Assembly: GCA_029248405.1 (NCBI GenBank)
Contig: JAQWJJ010000011.1
Span: 62,001 to 126,000, forward strand
Source: Flavobacteriaceae bacterium
GTDB lineage: Bacteria > Bacteroidota > Bacteroidia > Flavobacteriales > Flavobacteriaceae
DNA length: 64,000 nt
Direction: 5' to 3'
Below the pieces are notes generated by a model. It searched no databases, was not told the DNA's origin, and saw nothing but the letters and a program-made list of their open reading frames with translations. Shown here piece by piece: positions 1 to 9,102 of this stretch (positions within the stretch are counted from its first letter, which is position 1; every line of letters starts with the position of its first letter). A program made the position numbers and the translations under genes.

Positions 1-270
1 TATAAGACACAAAACTTTTTTGGGCGATTACTGGTCATTGGGCTTGGTATGCCCATTATATTTCAGGCGTTCATCAATATGGCAGTGGCGGTAGCTCTTT
101 TTCCGGTGACTGGCCAAACTTTGCCTTTGATCAGCGCTGGAGGTTCTTCCATCTGGATGACTTGCCTTGCACTGGGGATCATTTTGAGCGTTAGTGCACA
201 TCATTCGATGGTCCCTGAAGAGACCCAAGACGAACAAAATCCTTTAGACATACTCAGTGAAACCATATAA
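1..270 (+). CDS. ftsW: FtsW, C-terminal fragment (cut by window edge)
   Basis: This is the last part of a SEDS-family peptidoglycan glycosyltransferase/lipid II polymerase of the division septum, an inner-membrane protein. The frame is open from base 1 and ends in TAA at 268-270. Two hydrophobic segments are visible, followed by the motif PLISAGGSS, which is the hallmark of the last periplasmic loop and final helix in FtsW/RodA proteins. A short acidic tail follows. Its position directly before murG (14-base overlap) matches the usual mraW-to-ftsZ division cluster and favours FtsW over RodA. The start lies outside the window. Confidence 0.85.
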   Translation, partial: YKTQNFFGRLLVIGLGMPIIFQAFINMAVAVALFPVTGQTLPLISAGGSSIWMTCLALGIILSVSAHHSMVPEETQDEQNPLDILSETI

Positions 271-1351
271 ATTCATCATATCGGGAGGGGGTACAGGCGG
301 TCATATCTATCCCGCTATTGCCATTGCCAATGAGTTGAAGCAGCGTTTTCCTGATGCCCACTTTTTGTTTGTGGGGGCAAAGGACCGCATGGAGATGGAT
401 AAAGTCCCACAAGCGGGTTACTCTATCAAGGGATTGTGGATCAGTGGTTTTCAGCGTGGGCAATTGTTCAAAAACCTCTTGATACCGCTGAAATTAATCG
501 CAAGCCTTGTGAAGTCTTTTGTGATTTTGCGCGCCTTCAAACCAGATGTGGTTATCGGTACTGGTGGATATGCCAGCGCGCCTTTATTGCGCACAGCCGC
601 TTGGATCGGGGTGCCTTGTTTGATTCAAGAGCAAAATGGATATGCCGGTGTCACCAATAAATTATTGCGACAGCACGTCCAAAAGATTTGTGTGGCATAT
701 GGTCAAATGGAGCGTTTCTTTCCGGCAGATAAATTAGTCTTTACAGGGAATCCAGTGCGCAAAGATTTGTTAGCAGACTTGCCAAATCGCCAAGTAGCGT
801 TAGATTATTTTAACATCAACAGCAATTCCAGTAAGGTGTTGCTGGTCCTTGGCGGCAGTTTGGGTGCCCGTCGAATCAATGAATTGATCGCCTCGAGATT
901 GTCCTATTTTGCCGACAATAATTTGACGCTGATTTGGCAATGTGGTAGTGCTTATTTCGCAGACAATAAGTCGCGTTCAGCACCAGAAGTCATCATTTTG
1001 CCCTTTATCGAGGATATGTCTATGGCTTATGCAGCCGCTGATTTTGTCATCTCTCGTTCGGGAGCACTTTCTGTATCAGAACTGTGCCTTGTTGCTAAGC
1101 CTGTTGTATTTGTGCCGTCGCCTAATGTTGCGGAGGATCACCAAACCAAAAATGCTATGGCCTTGGTCGATGAACATGCGGCCATCATGATACCTGAATC
1201 CGAATTGGACCAGTCTTTTGAAGGGGTCTTTGACCAGTTGCTCAATGATTTGACGCTACAACGGAAATTGACGGACGGGTTAAGGCGTTGTGCAAGACCC
1301 ATGGCCACCTCAGTTATTGCAGATGAAGTAGTAAAATTGATCAAAAACTGA
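257..1351 (+). CDS. murG: MurG, UDP-GlcNAc:lipid I N-acetylglucosaminyltransferase
   Basis: MurG transfers GlcNAc from UDP-GlcNAc to lipid I to make lipid II on the cytoplasmic face of the inner membrane. The 364-residue length is normal for this GT28 enzyme. The N-terminal glycine-rich loop GGGTGGHIYPA is clear, as are GTGGYAS, the QEQN segment (from about residue 124) and the C-terminal donor-binding region around SRSGALSVSE. The start is GTG at 257, inside the end of ftsW, which places the glycine-rich loop at the normal distance from the N-terminus. The 14-base overlap suggests translational coupling. murC follows after 1 base. Confidence 0.97.
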   Translation: MKPYKFIISGGGTGGHIYPAIAIANELKQRFPDAHFLFVGAKDRMEMDKVPQAGYSIKGLWISGFQRGQLFKNLLIPLKLIASLVKSFVILRAFKPDVVIGTGGYASAPLLRTAAWIGVPCLIQEQNGYAGVTNKLLRQHVQKICVAYGQMERFFPADKLVFTGNPVRKDLLADLPNRQVALDYFNINSNSSKVLLVLGGSLGARRINELIASRLSYFADNNLTLIWQCGSAYFADNKSRSAPEVIILPFIEDMSMAYAAADFVISRSGALSVSELCLVAKPVVFVPSPNVAEDHQTKNAMALVDEHAAIMIPESELDQSFEGVFDQLLNDLTLQRKLTDGLRRCARPMATSVIADEVVKLIKN

Positions 1352-1352
1352 T

Positions 1353-2702
1353 ATGATGGTCAACAGTCCTAAATCATATTTTTTCCTGGGTATCGGAGGT
1401 ATCGGTATGAGTGCATTGGCCAGATATGTTCTGGCTCAAGGCCATAAGGTTTTGGGTTATGACAAGGTCCCTTCGGTTATTACAGAAAGCCTCATCAATT
1501 CAGGCGCTGTCATTACCTTTGATTCAGTATTGAGTCCTGAACTTTTGTCTGCGATGGACCCAAAGGGTACATTGGTCATCTGGACCCCTGCCATCAAGAG
1601 CGACCATCCTTGGAAGCAATATTTTGATCAAGAAGGATTCTGCATGGAAAAGCGGGCGGTCTTTTTGGCCCGCATTACAGCACATACACGCTGTTTGGCT
1701 ATCGCTGGGACTCATGGGAAAACCACCACATCAAGCATTTTGGCCCATATTCTAGCAGCAGCCAGGAGTTCCGTCACGGCCTTTTTGGGTGGCATCGCCC
1801 AAAACTATCAGTCTAATTTTGTGTCACAAGGCAATGATTTTACTGTAGTCGAGGCAGATGAATTTGACCGTTCCTTTTTGCACTTGACCCCTAGTGTGGC
1901 GTGCATTACAAGTATGGATCCGGACCACCTGGACATTTATCGAACGTCTGCATCATTCCAAGAAGCCTTTATTGCATTCTCAGATTTAGTGCCTCCGGAG
2001 CATTTATTTATCGCAGAGGGATTGGCCCTTGATGGGGTTCGGGTTGGATTTACAGAACAGGCTGCGGTCCGGGCTTTAGCAGTGAGGGTACATCAAGGCG
2101 CTTATCATTTTGATGTGGTCACGCCACAAGGAAATGCGAGTTCTTTGACATTTGGTATGCCAGGACGTCATAATTTGAGCAATGCGTTGATGGCCGTCGG
2201 TATGGCAGCCTCTGTCGGGGTTTCTTTACCGCAAATACGCAGTGGTCTCGCAACGTTTAAAGGCATCCAGCGGCGCTTCAATGTGTCCCGGCATCGAAAC
2301 GATAAGGTTTTGATTGATGATTATGCGCACCACCCAACAGAATTGAATGCGCTCTTTCAGGGGGTTAAGGAGTTTTATTCTGCAGCATCAAATATGATAG
2401 TCTTTCAGCCGCACCTGTATAGCCGTACACAAGATTTTGGTCAAGAATTTGCGCGAAGCCTTAGCCAATTCGATCAGGTCTATATCCTGCCGATATATCC
2501 TGCCCGCGAATTGCCAATTCTGGGCATTGATTCTGAGTGGTTATGTGGGCAAATTCCAGGAGGAAAAGCCCAGGTGATAAAAGTCGATGAGGTTTATGAT
2601 TTGGTCCGAAATTCAGCAGTACAAGTTGCCATCATCGCAGGTGCTGGGGATATCGGCACGATCATTCCTGAACTCAAAAAATATTTAGAACATGAAGTTT
2701 AG
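1353..2702 (+). CDS. murC: MurC, UDP-N-acetylmuramate--L-alanine ligase
   Basis: MurC adds L-alanine to UDP-MurNAc in the first amino-acid step of peptidoglycan precursor synthesis, in the cytoplasm. The 449-residue protein shows the N-terminal Rossmann motif GIGGIGMSALA, the ATP-binding P-loop GTHGKTTT of Mur ligases at about residues 118-125, and the central DEFDRSF and HPTELNA regions. Two ATG codons (1353 and 1356) are possible starts; the first is 1 base after the murG stop. The 3' end overlaps ftsQ by 11 bases. As is usual in Flavobacteriales, no ddl or murB gene lies between murC and ftsQ. Confidence 0.97.
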   Translation: MMVNSPKSYFFLGIGGIGMSALARYVLAQGHKVLGYDKVPSVITESLINSGAVITFDSVLSPELLSAMDPKGTLVIWTPAIKSDHPWKQYFDQEGFCMEKRAVFLARITAHTRCLAIAGTHGKTTTSSILAHILAAARSSVTAFLGGIAQNYQSNFVSQGNDFTVVEADEFDRSFLHLTPSVACITSMDPDHLDIYRTSASFQEAFIAFSDLVPPEHLFIAEGLALDGVRVGFTEQAAVRALAVRVHQGAYHFDVVTPQGNASSLTFGMPGRHNLSNALMAVGMAASVGVSLPQIRSGLATFKGIQRRFNVSRHRNDKVLIDDYAHHPTELNALFQGVKEFYSAASNMIVFQPHLYSRTQDFGQEFARSLSQFDQVYILPIYPARELPILGIDSEWLCGQIPGGKAQVIKVDEVYDLVRNSAVQVAIIAGAGDIGTIIPELKKYLEHEV

Positions 2703-3408
2703 GTACCACAACATACGCATGATTTTGATATTGGGCCTGATTGGCTTTTTGATGGGATTTTCTGTGCAACGAAATGAACGTCGTGCGGTGCAGCACTTAT
2801 CGGTGACCTTTGTCAGTAATGATCAGCCTTTTATGGCTCTGGATACGGTTAATAAATTGTTAATACAAAATGCCGACACCCTCCTAACTACCCCCAAAGA
2901 AACCTTAGTTTTGAAAGAGATGGAGGCCAGGCTACTGCTGCATCCTATGGTGCGAGATGCCCAGGTTTTCGTCACAATTGATGGGGTTGTCGGGGCCAAA
3001 GTTGAGCAGCGCAAACCGATCGCCCGTATTTGGGCAGCGACGTCGTTTTATTTGGACCAAGACGGTTTGCCTATGCCGCTTTCATCGTTATATGCGGCTA
3101 GAGTGCCTTTAGTGACGGGAAGCGCTGAATTGTATTTGGGAGAGGTTCATGAGTTGATCATGTCCATAAATCAGGATCCTTTCATGGCGCAGCGTTTGGT
3201 CAACATTGCTGTTGGTGCTGATGGTGAGATGGTGCTAGAGCTGCGTGAAGCAGATTTTGACATTATTTTGGGTCCAGTAGAGCGCGTTGAAGAGAAATTA
3301 AAGAATTTTAAAGCCTTTTATCAAAAGCTTGTCCAAACGGAAGAGTTTAAGGGGTATAGAATAATAGATTTACGTTATAACAATCAGGTGGTTGCCACCA
3401 AACAATAA
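2692..3408 (+). CDS. ftsQ: FtsQ/DivIB-family cell division protein
   Basis: FtsQ is a bitopic inner-membrane scaffold of the divisome. The 238-residue product has a short N-terminal cytoplasmic stretch, a single hydrophobic helix at about residues 9-24, then a periplasmic region with POTRA-like and FtsQ domains (for example LHPMVRDAQVF and the KPIAR turn). Sequence conservation in this family is low, so the call rests on size, topology and the fixed position between murC and ftsA. The start overlaps the end of murC by 11 bases, which implies coupled translation. Confidence 0.9.
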   Translation: MKFRYHNIRMILILGLIGFLMGFSVQRNERRAVQHLSVTFVSNDQPFMALDTVNKLLIQNADTLLTTPKETLVLKEMEARLLLHPMVRDAQVFVTIDGVVGAKVEQRKPIARIWAATSFYLDQDGLPMPLSSLYAARVPLVTGSAELYLGEVHELIMSINQDPFMAQRLVNIAVGADGEMVLELREADFDIILGPVERVEEKLKNFKAFYQKLVQTEEFKGYRIIDLRYNNQVVATKQ

Positions 3409-3412
3409 AACC

Positions 3413-4765
3413 ATGGAACACTCAAGTATCGCAGTTGGCTTAGATATTGGAACAACCAAGATAGTGGCCATGATTGGCCGCAAGAATGAGTTTGGTAAAA
3501 TGGAAATCTTAGGTATTGGTAAATCCAAGAGTCTAGGGGTGCATCGCGGTGTGGTCAACAACATCACCCAGACGATCCAATCGATACAGCAAGCCGTTCA
3601 AGAAGCAGAGGCCTCTTCAGGAATGACCATTGCAGATGTTGTGGTGGGTATCGCGGGCCAGCACATTAGAAGTTTGCAACACAGCGACTACATCACCAGA
3701 AATAACAGTGATGAGGTGATCCATGACCAAGATATTGAGCGACTTTGCAATCAAGTCCACAAGTTGGTAATGCTGCCTGGAGAAGAAATCATTCATGTTT
3801 TGCCGCAGGATTTTAAAGTCGATGGGCAAGCCGAAATCAAAGAGCCGATAGGGATGTACGGTGGTCGTCTTGAGGCCAATTTTCACGTTGTTGTCGGACA
3901 GGTGTCGTCGATTAGAAATATAGGCCGATGTGTAAAAAGCGCTGGTTTAGAATTGTCGGCCATTCCCATAACGCTTGAACCTTTGGCGTCGTCCAATGCA
4001 GTGCTGAGTCAAGAGGAGAAGGAAGCTGGTGTGGCCTTGATCGATATTGGTGGCGGAACAACCGATTTGGCTATTTTTAAGGATGGCATCATTCGTCATA
4101 CGGCAGTCATCCCATTTGGTGGTAACGTCATTACTGAAGACATCAAAGAGGGCTGTTCGATTATCGAAAAACAAGCTGAATTGTTGAAAATTAAATTTGG
4201 TTCCGCCTGGCCAGGGGAAAACAAAGACAACGAAATAGTTTCTATTCCCGGACTGCGGGGCCGTGAGCCCAAAGAAATCAGTCTCAAGAATTTATCCCGA
4301 ATCATTCATGCTCGGGTGGTCGAGATCATCGAGCAGGTTTATTTAGAGATCAAAAATTATGGTCACGAGGAGCAAAAGAAAAAATTAATAGCCGGAATCG
4401 TTTTGACTGGGGGTGGCGCACAATTGAATCATTTGAAGCAGTTGGTCGAGTATATTACTGGAATGGACACCCGTATCGGCTATCCCAATGAGCACCTGGC
4501 TGGGGATAGTGATAGTGAGACAACAAGCCCCATGTATGCCACTGCCGTTGGTCTGGTTTTGACGAGTCTCAACAACCAGAAGACGATGGGGCATCAGTCG
4601 GCTTATCCGGCCGATGGACCAAAGCCAGAGGAAGTGTTTGCACCCATACCCCAGGAGGCGCCTGAAGTTGAGGTTCCTGAAGAAGCATCAGAGGAGCAGC
4701 CGGGCAAAGGCTTTTTTGATAAGTGGGCAGAGAAGTTTAAAGAATTTTTAGATAACGCAGAATAA
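3413..4765 (+). CDS. ftsA: FtsA, actin-like divisome protein
   Basis: FtsA is an actin-fold ATPase that tethers FtsZ to the membrane. The product shows phosphate-1 motif LDIGTTKIVA near the N-terminus, DIGGGTTD in the phosphate-2 region and TGGGA near the C-terminal subdomain. After a Pro/Glu-rich linker it ends with GKGFFDKWAEKFKEFL, an amphipathic helix that fits the FtsA membrane-targeting sequence. I take ATG at 3413, four bases after the ftsQ stop. An in-frame TTG at 3392 would add seven residues, but it lies inside ftsQ. ftsZ follows 26 bases downstream. Confidence 0.96.
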   Translation: MEHSSIAVGLDIGTTKIVAMIGRKNEFGKMEILGIGKSKSLGVHRGVVNNITQTIQSIQQAVQEAEASSGMTIADVVVGIAGQHIRSLQHSDYITRNNSDEVIHDQDIERLCNQVHKLVMLPGEEIIHVLPQDFKVDGQAEIKEPIGMYGGRLEANFHVVVGQVSSIRNIGRCVKSAGLELSAIPITLEPLASSNAVLSQEEKEAGVALIDIGGGTTDLAIFKDGIIRHTAVIPFGGNVITEDIKEGCSIIEKQAELLKIKFGSAWPGENKDNEIVSIPGLRGREPKEISLKNLSRIIHARVVEIIEQVYLEIKNYGHEEQKKKLIAGIVLTGGGAQLNHLKQLVEYITGMDTRIGYPNEHLAGDSDSETTSPMYATAVGLVLTSLNNQKTMGHQSAYPADGPKPEEVFAPIPQEAPEVEVPEEASEEQPGKGFFDKWAEKFKEFLDNAE

Positions 4766-4791
4766 CCATAAATCGTTATAAAAACAACCAT

Positions 4792-6768
4792 ATGAGTCAT
4801 ACAGATTTTGATAAAATAACATTTGATTTACCCAAAAACCAATCGAACGTGATTAAGGTTATTGGTGTAGGAGGTGGCGGTAGCAATGCCATTAATCACA
4901 TGTTTAATCAAGGAATTAAGGGAGTGGATTTTGTCATTTGTAACACAGACGCTCAAGCCCTAGAAAATAGTACGGTACCCGTTAAAATTCAACTTGGCGT
5001 TTCTTTGACAGAAGGACTTGGTGCTGGAGCGAATCCCAAAATTGGTGAAGAATCTGCTGTAGAGTCTGTCGGAGAAATCCGCGAGATGCTCTCGACCAAT
5101 ACCAAAATGATCTTCATCACTGCAGGTATGGGCGGGGGTACAGGCACTGGTGCGGCGCCGATTATTGCCCAAATGGCCCGAGAGTTAAATATCCTTACAG
5201 TAGGGATTGTGACCATGCCATTTCAATTTGAAGGTAAATTAAGAAACGATCAAGCCCAAATTGGCATTGAAAATTTGCGGCGTAATGTAGATTCTCTCAT
5301 TGTGATCAACAACAATAAGCTTCGTGAGGTTTATGGGAATCTTGGTTTTAAAGCTGGCTTTTCAAAGGCTGATGAAGTGCTTGCCACCGCTGCAAGAGGT
5401 ATCGCTGAAGTCATCACACACCATTACACGCAAAACATTGACCTTCGTGATGCCAAGACTGTTTTGGCCAATAGTGGAACAGCTATAATGGGAAGTGCTA
5501 CTGCTGTGGGCTCGAACCGTTCTATGGATGCCATTTCTCAGGCTTTAGATTCGCCATTGTTGAATGACAACAAAATTAAGGGAGCCAAGAATGTACTGCT
5601 GTTGATTGTCAGTGGTTCTGAAGAAATCACCATAGACGAAATAGGTGAAATCAGTGATTACATACAGGATCAAGCAGGTCACAGTGCTAACATCATCATG
5701 GGGGTTGGAGAGGACGAAAGTCTAGAAGGCGCAATTGCCATTACTGTTATTGCGACTGGGTTTGATAAGGAGCAGCAAAACGATATTGTGCACACGGAGG
5801 CCAAACGCATCATTCATACTTTGGGAGAAGAGCAAACTGCTGCTCTAGACCTTAGCCAACCCGAACAGACCCTTCCAAGTTCTTTTAAGGCGCCAGTTGA
5901 GCCAACACCGACCGCATCAAATGAAATGGACTTCGAAAGGGCCCCAAAGGTCATTCGTCATACGCTATTTGAAGAAGAGTCTGCTGTGGCAGATGATTTG
6001 CCTTTCGAGGATTATGTGGCCACGACCGATTTGATCAAGAATATTCCAGTGGTATTGGAATCTGTCGATATTCATTATTTAGCAGAATTCAAACAGCTTG
6101 AGGTAAATGATATCCAGGTGAATGATTTTGAAATTGTCGCTATTGATCGTCAAGCAGAACCAGAAGAATTTGCTGTCGATGAGGTGTCCGAAGAACAAAT
6201 GTTGATGTTTGACTTGCCCATACACAGAACGTCAGACGAACCCTCATACCGCGAACAAGAATTGGTCGATGCTGCGGATCACGAGATATTGCATGAAGAT
6301 GCGGTTCAAATTGATGTGACTGCTGTCGAGGTGACACCTGAGGCACTGGGTGCTCCTGAACCTGTAAGACGTTTTGTTTTAGAAGAAGAGCCAGAAGTTG
6401 CCGCAGCACCTGCAGCAGTGATCCAAGAGGAGGTCATGGAGATGACCGTCAAAACCGAGTCTATAGAAGAGGTAGAAGACGATAAGGCGGCGCTTGATCC
6501 GCTCAATACTCCGATATCCAAATTGCTTAGAGAACGCACCGAAGAGCGCAAGCGGAAAATGAAAGAATTTAATTATAAATTCCGCAATAGTGCGTCTAAA
6601 ATTGATGAAATCGAGAAGCAGCCTGCGTATAAAAGAATGGGTATCGATTTGGCAGACACCAGCCAGGAAAGTGGAACACAATTGTCCCGTACTACCGTCA
6701 ACTTAGACGATGATGATGGTTTAGATTTGCGCACAAACAATAGCTTTCTCCACGATAATGTTGATTAG
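4792..6768 (+). CDS. ftsZ: FtsZ, tubulin-like division GTPase with a long C-terminal extension
   Basis: FtsZ polymerises into the Z-ring. The GTPase core is standard, with the G-box GGGTGTG at residues 114-120 and the T7 catalytic loop NIDLRD at 215-220. At 658 residues the protein is far longer than the roughly 380 residues of E. coli FtsZ. Residues of about 331-565 are an acidic, low-complexity linker, followed by a basic helix (around RERTEERKRKMKEF) and a tail ending NNSFLHDNVD. I see no copy of the canonical C-terminal FtsA/ZipA-binding peptide. Long linkers are known in this phylum. A rho-independent terminator follows directly. Confidence 0.97.
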   Translation: MSHTDFDKITFDLPKNQSNVIKVIGVGGGGSNAINHMFNQGIKGVDFVICNTDAQALENSTVPVKIQLGVSLTEGLGAGANPKIGEESAVESVGEIREMLSTNTKMIFITAGMGGGTGTGAAPIIAQMARELNILTVGIVTMPFQFEGKLRNDQAQIGIENLRRNVDSLIVINNNKLREVYGNLGFKAGFSKADEVLATAARGIAEVITHHYTQNIDLRDAKTVLANSGTAIMGSATAVGSNRSMDAISQALDSPLLNDNKIKGAKNVLLLIVSGSEEITIDEIGEISDYIQDQAGHSANIIMGVGEDESLEGAIAITVIATGFDKEQQNDIVHTEAKRIIHTLGEEQTAALDLSQPEQTLPSSFKAPVEPTPTASNEMDFERAPKVIRHTLFEEESAVADDLPFEDYVATTDLIKNIPVVLESVDIHYLAEFKQLEVNDIQVNDFEIVAIDRQAEPEEFAVDEVSEEQMLMFDLPIHRTSDEPSYREQELVDAADHEILHEDAVQIDVTAVEVTPEALGAPEPVRRFVLEEEPEVAAAPAAVIQEEVMEMTVKTESIEEVEDDKAALDPLNTPISKLLRERTEERKRKMKEFNYKFRNSASKIDEIEKQPAYKRMGIDLADTSQESGTQLSRTTVNLDDDDGLDLRTNNSFLHDNVD

Positions 6769-6774
6769 AGATTG

Positions 6775-6812
6775 ATCAAAAAAAAGCAAGCTTTTACAGC
6801 TTGCTTTTTTTG
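6775..6812. terminator. Terminator between ftsZ and tRNA-Arg (bidirectional)
   Basis: A GCAAGC/GCTTGC stem is flanked by an A run on the left and a T run on the right. It can therefore end ftsZ transcription on the plus strand and the tRNA/YqeY transcript arriving on the minus strand. Confidence 0.88.
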
Positions 6813-6886
6813 TGACCCAGGGAGGATTCGAACCCCCAACCCTCAGAGCCGAAATCTGATATTCTATCCAGTTGAACTACTGGGCC
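6813..6886 (-). tRNA. tRNA-Arg (anticodon UCG)
   Basis: Read on the minus strand, the 74 bases fold as a full cloverleaf. The acceptor stem GGCCCAG pairs with CTGGGTC. The D arm is GTTC/GAAT. The anticodon stem TCAGA/TCTGA encloses the loop TTTCGGC, giving anticodon TCG (codon CGA, arginine). The T arm contains TTCGAAT. The discriminator base is A and no CCA is encoded. It lies 8 bases after the yqeY stop and may be co-transcribed with it. Confidence 0.95.
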
Positions 6887-6894
6887 AATTAGGG

Positions 6895-7347
6895 TTATGT
6901 ATTCAATTTTGATTTGATGAGTTGTGCTATAAAGGCACTTTCTGCTTTTCCCGCAAGAATTTTGTTGGCCTGACCCATCACGCGCCCCATGTCCTTCATA
7001 CTTGAAGCACCTGATTCTGTGATGATTTCTTCTACGATTTTTGTGACTTCTCCCTCGCTCATTGGCTTGGGTAAAAATTGTTCAATGACTGCTGCCTGAT
7101 CTAATTCAGGTTGGGCAAGATCTTCGCGGCCTTGCTCTGAAAATATGCGTGCACTGTCTTTGCGCTGCTTGACAAGTTTCTGCAATAATTTAAGCCCATC
7201 TTCGTGCGAAACGACTTCTGATCCTTGGCCAGCGCTTTGCAGCAAAAGAAGGCCCGACTTGACCGCTCTCAATGATTCGAGGGCGACAACATCTTTGTCT
7301 TTCATGGCTTGTTTTAAAGCCGACATTATTTGGTCTTGGAGGGTCAC
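6895..7347 (-). CDS. GatB/YqeY domain protein
   Basis: This 150-residue protein matches the YqeY family, which resembles the C-terminal tRNA-interacting domain of the amidotransferase subunit GatB. Its cellular role is not settled. Recognisable segments are the N-terminal LKQAMKDKD, the LRAVKSGLLLL helix, FLPKPMSEGEV and MGQANKILAGKA near the end. I keep the GTG start at 7347 because family members begin about seven residues before the LKQAM segment; an ATG at 7326 would cut that helix. It lies downstream of a YpdA-like flavoprotein on the same strand. Confidence 0.9.
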   Translation of the reverse strand: MTLQDQIMSALKQAMKDKDVVALESLRAVKSGLLLLQSAGQGSEVVSHEDGLKLLQKLVKQRKDSARIFSEQGREDLAQPELDQAAVIEQFLPKPMSEGEVTKIVEEIITESGASSMKDMGRVMGQANKILAGKAESAFIAQLIKSKLNT

Positions 7348-7410
7348 GCCGTTTATTGAAATTTAGGTTGCGAATATACAAAAATTGAGTGCATTATTTG
7401 CGTTAATGGA

Positions 7411-8376
7411 TTACTTATGGCAGATGTCTTTGATGATCATGTCGGCATGTGCTCTGGAATTTTCTATAAACCATAAATGCGTTTCTAGACCCCCACAAAT
7501 CACACCAGCGAGATATAATCCGGAGATGTTGGTTTCTAAAGTGTCGGGGTGGTATTGGGGCTTGCGGCGCGCATCTTGGCTGAGTGCAACGCCCAGATGT
7601 GTCAAAAATTCTAAATTGGGCTGATAGCCCGTCAGAGCCAATACACAGTCGTTGGGCAGATTGATCATCTTGTCAGTAGTCTTGATGATGACCTGATCGG
7701 CTAAAATTTCCACAATTTCTGCATTAAAATAGGCCTTGATGCTGCCTTCTTCGATGCGGTTCATGATGTCTGGCCTGACCCAATATTTGACGCGTTCTCC
7801 AATTTGGTCCCCGCGCACAACCATAGTGACATCTCCCCCTTTGCGATGAATTTCTAGTGCGGCATCTACAGCAGAATTACTGGCGCCAACAACAATGGTT
7901 TTTTTGAAAATATAAGGATGTCCTTGGGTGAAGTAATGTTGTACTTTGGGGAGTTCTTCACCAGGGACATTCAGGAGTTTGGGCAAGTCGTAAAAGCCCG
8001 TAGCGACAATCACATTGCGGCTCTGGTAGCACGATTTTTGTGTCTTGACCTCAAATAAATTTTCTTTTTTGTCTACGGTCTCTACACCTTCGAAAAGTCG
8101 CAGATGTGTCTTGAGTTGCGCCGCAACCCGCCGAAAATACTCCAGTGCTTCATCACGGTTGGGTTTGGGTTCTTTGCTGATGAACGGTATGCCGCCAATT
8201 TCTAGTTTTTCGGAGGTCGAAAAAAAGCGCATATTGGCCGGATAGTTGTATATGCTATTGACCAGCGCTCCTTTTTCGATGATGACAAATGACAAGCCCT
8301 TTTTCTGACAGGCCAAACCACAGGCCAAACCAATGGGCCCGGCACCGATAATGATGACCTGATAGGATTCTGACAC
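7411..8376 (-). CDS. YpdA-like FAD/NAD(P)-dependent oxidoreductase (putative bacillithiol disulfide reductase)
   Basis: The 321-residue flavoprotein has two nucleotide-binding folds: an FAD motif GAGPIGLACG at residues 11-20 and an NAD(P)H motif VVGASNSAVDAAL near the middle. The overall pattern (YNYPANMRFFST, HPYIFKKTIVVGASNSA, ALTGYQPN) fits the YpdA/Bdr family, which reduces bacillithiol disulfide in Firmicutes. The cysteine I recall in the GGGPCG motif of staphylococcal YpdA is Ile15 here, while Cys19 and Cys23 lie just downstream. The natural substrate is therefore uncertain. It sits 22 bases after rpe on the minus strand and may share its transcript. Confidence 0.8.
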   Translation of the reverse strand: MSESYQVIIIGAGPIGLACGLACQKKGLSFVIIEKGALVNSIYNYPANMRFFSTSEKLEIGGIPFISKEPKPNRDEALEYFRRVAAQLKTHLRLFEGVETVDKKENLFEVKTQKSCYQSRNVIVATGFYDLPKLLNVPGEELPKVQHYFTQGHPYIFKKTIVVGASNSAVDAALEIHRKGGDVTMVVRGDQIGERVKYWVRPDIMNRIEEGSIKAYFNAEIVEILADQVIIKTTDKMINLPNDCVLALTGYQPNLEFLTHLGVALSQDARRKPQYHPDTLETNISGLYLAGVICGGLETHLWFIENSRAHADMIIKDICHK

Positions 8377-8398
8377 GCTTGAACTGCCGATAGTAGGG

Positions 8399-9058
8399 TT
8401 ATTTTGTAAGTGTTTTTAGATCTTTTATGGTGTTTGTTGGGTCAGCGGCACCAAAGACAAAACTGCCAGCCACTAATACATCAGCGCCCGCATTCTTGAG
8501 TTCCAGTGCATTGTTGCTTGTGACTCCTCCATCGATTTCAATGAGGACTTGTGCATTTTTTTGTGCTACGAGTTGGCGCAGTTGGTTTGTTTTTTCAAAG
8601 GTGGTTTCGATGAATTTTTGACCACCAAACCCTGGGTTGACACTCATCAAGCAGACCAAGTCTAATTCAGTAATAATCGATTCCAAAACTGTAATCGGGG
8701 TATGTGGGTTGAGGGCGACACCGGCTTTCATTCCGGCTTGTTTGATGGCTTGAAGAGTCCGGTGCAAGTGCGTACAGGCTTCATAATGAACAGTCAAGAC
8801 ATCTGCTCCTAAGCCTGCAAAAGTATCGATATAGCGATCGGGATCGACAATCATCAGGTGGACATCAAGTGGTTTCGTGGCACTCTTTTTAATGGCCTTC
8901 AGTACCGGCATGCCGTAAGAAATATTGGGCACGAAAACGCCATCCATGATGTCAATATGAAACCAATCGGCCTGACTGGCATTGACCATTTCAATATCAC
9001 GTTGAAGATTGCCAAAATCGGCAGCGAGGACAGATGGAGCGATGAGGGTTGCAGACAT
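8399..9058 (-). CDS. rpe: Ribulose-phosphate 3-epimerase
   Basis: Rpe interconverts D-ribulose 5-phosphate and D-xylulose 5-phosphate in the pentose phosphate pathway. The 219-residue TIM barrel is full length. Family signatures are HIDIMDGVFVPN (substrate and metal residues), LDVHLMI with the metal-binding histidine, MSVNPGFGGQKF (phosphate loop) and EIDGGV near the end. The start is ATG at 9058. The primary sigma factor gene lies upstream on the same strand but is separated by a strong terminator, so rpe probably has its own promoter. Confidence 0.97.
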   Translation of the reverse strand: MSATLIAPSVLAADFGNLQRDIEMVNASQADWFHIDIMDGVFVPNISYGMPVLKAIKKSATKPLDVHLMIVDPDRYIDTFAGLGADVLTVHYEACTHLHRTLQAIKQAGMKAGVALNPHTPITVLESIITELDLVCLMSVNPGFGGQKFIETTFEKTNQLRQLVAQKNAQVLIEIDGGVTSNNALELKNAGADVLVAGSFVFGAADPTNTIKDLKTLTK

Positions 9059-9102
9059 GTTAGAGGTTTTTGTAAAAGTACAAAATCGATTGTTTATGAA
9101 AT

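Noticed and set aside
6140-6681. Several minus-strand open frames of 81-100 codons opposite the ftsZ linker
   Set aside because: They are complements of the low-complexity acidic linker, which naturally lacks stops on the other strand. No signal or conserved motif was found.
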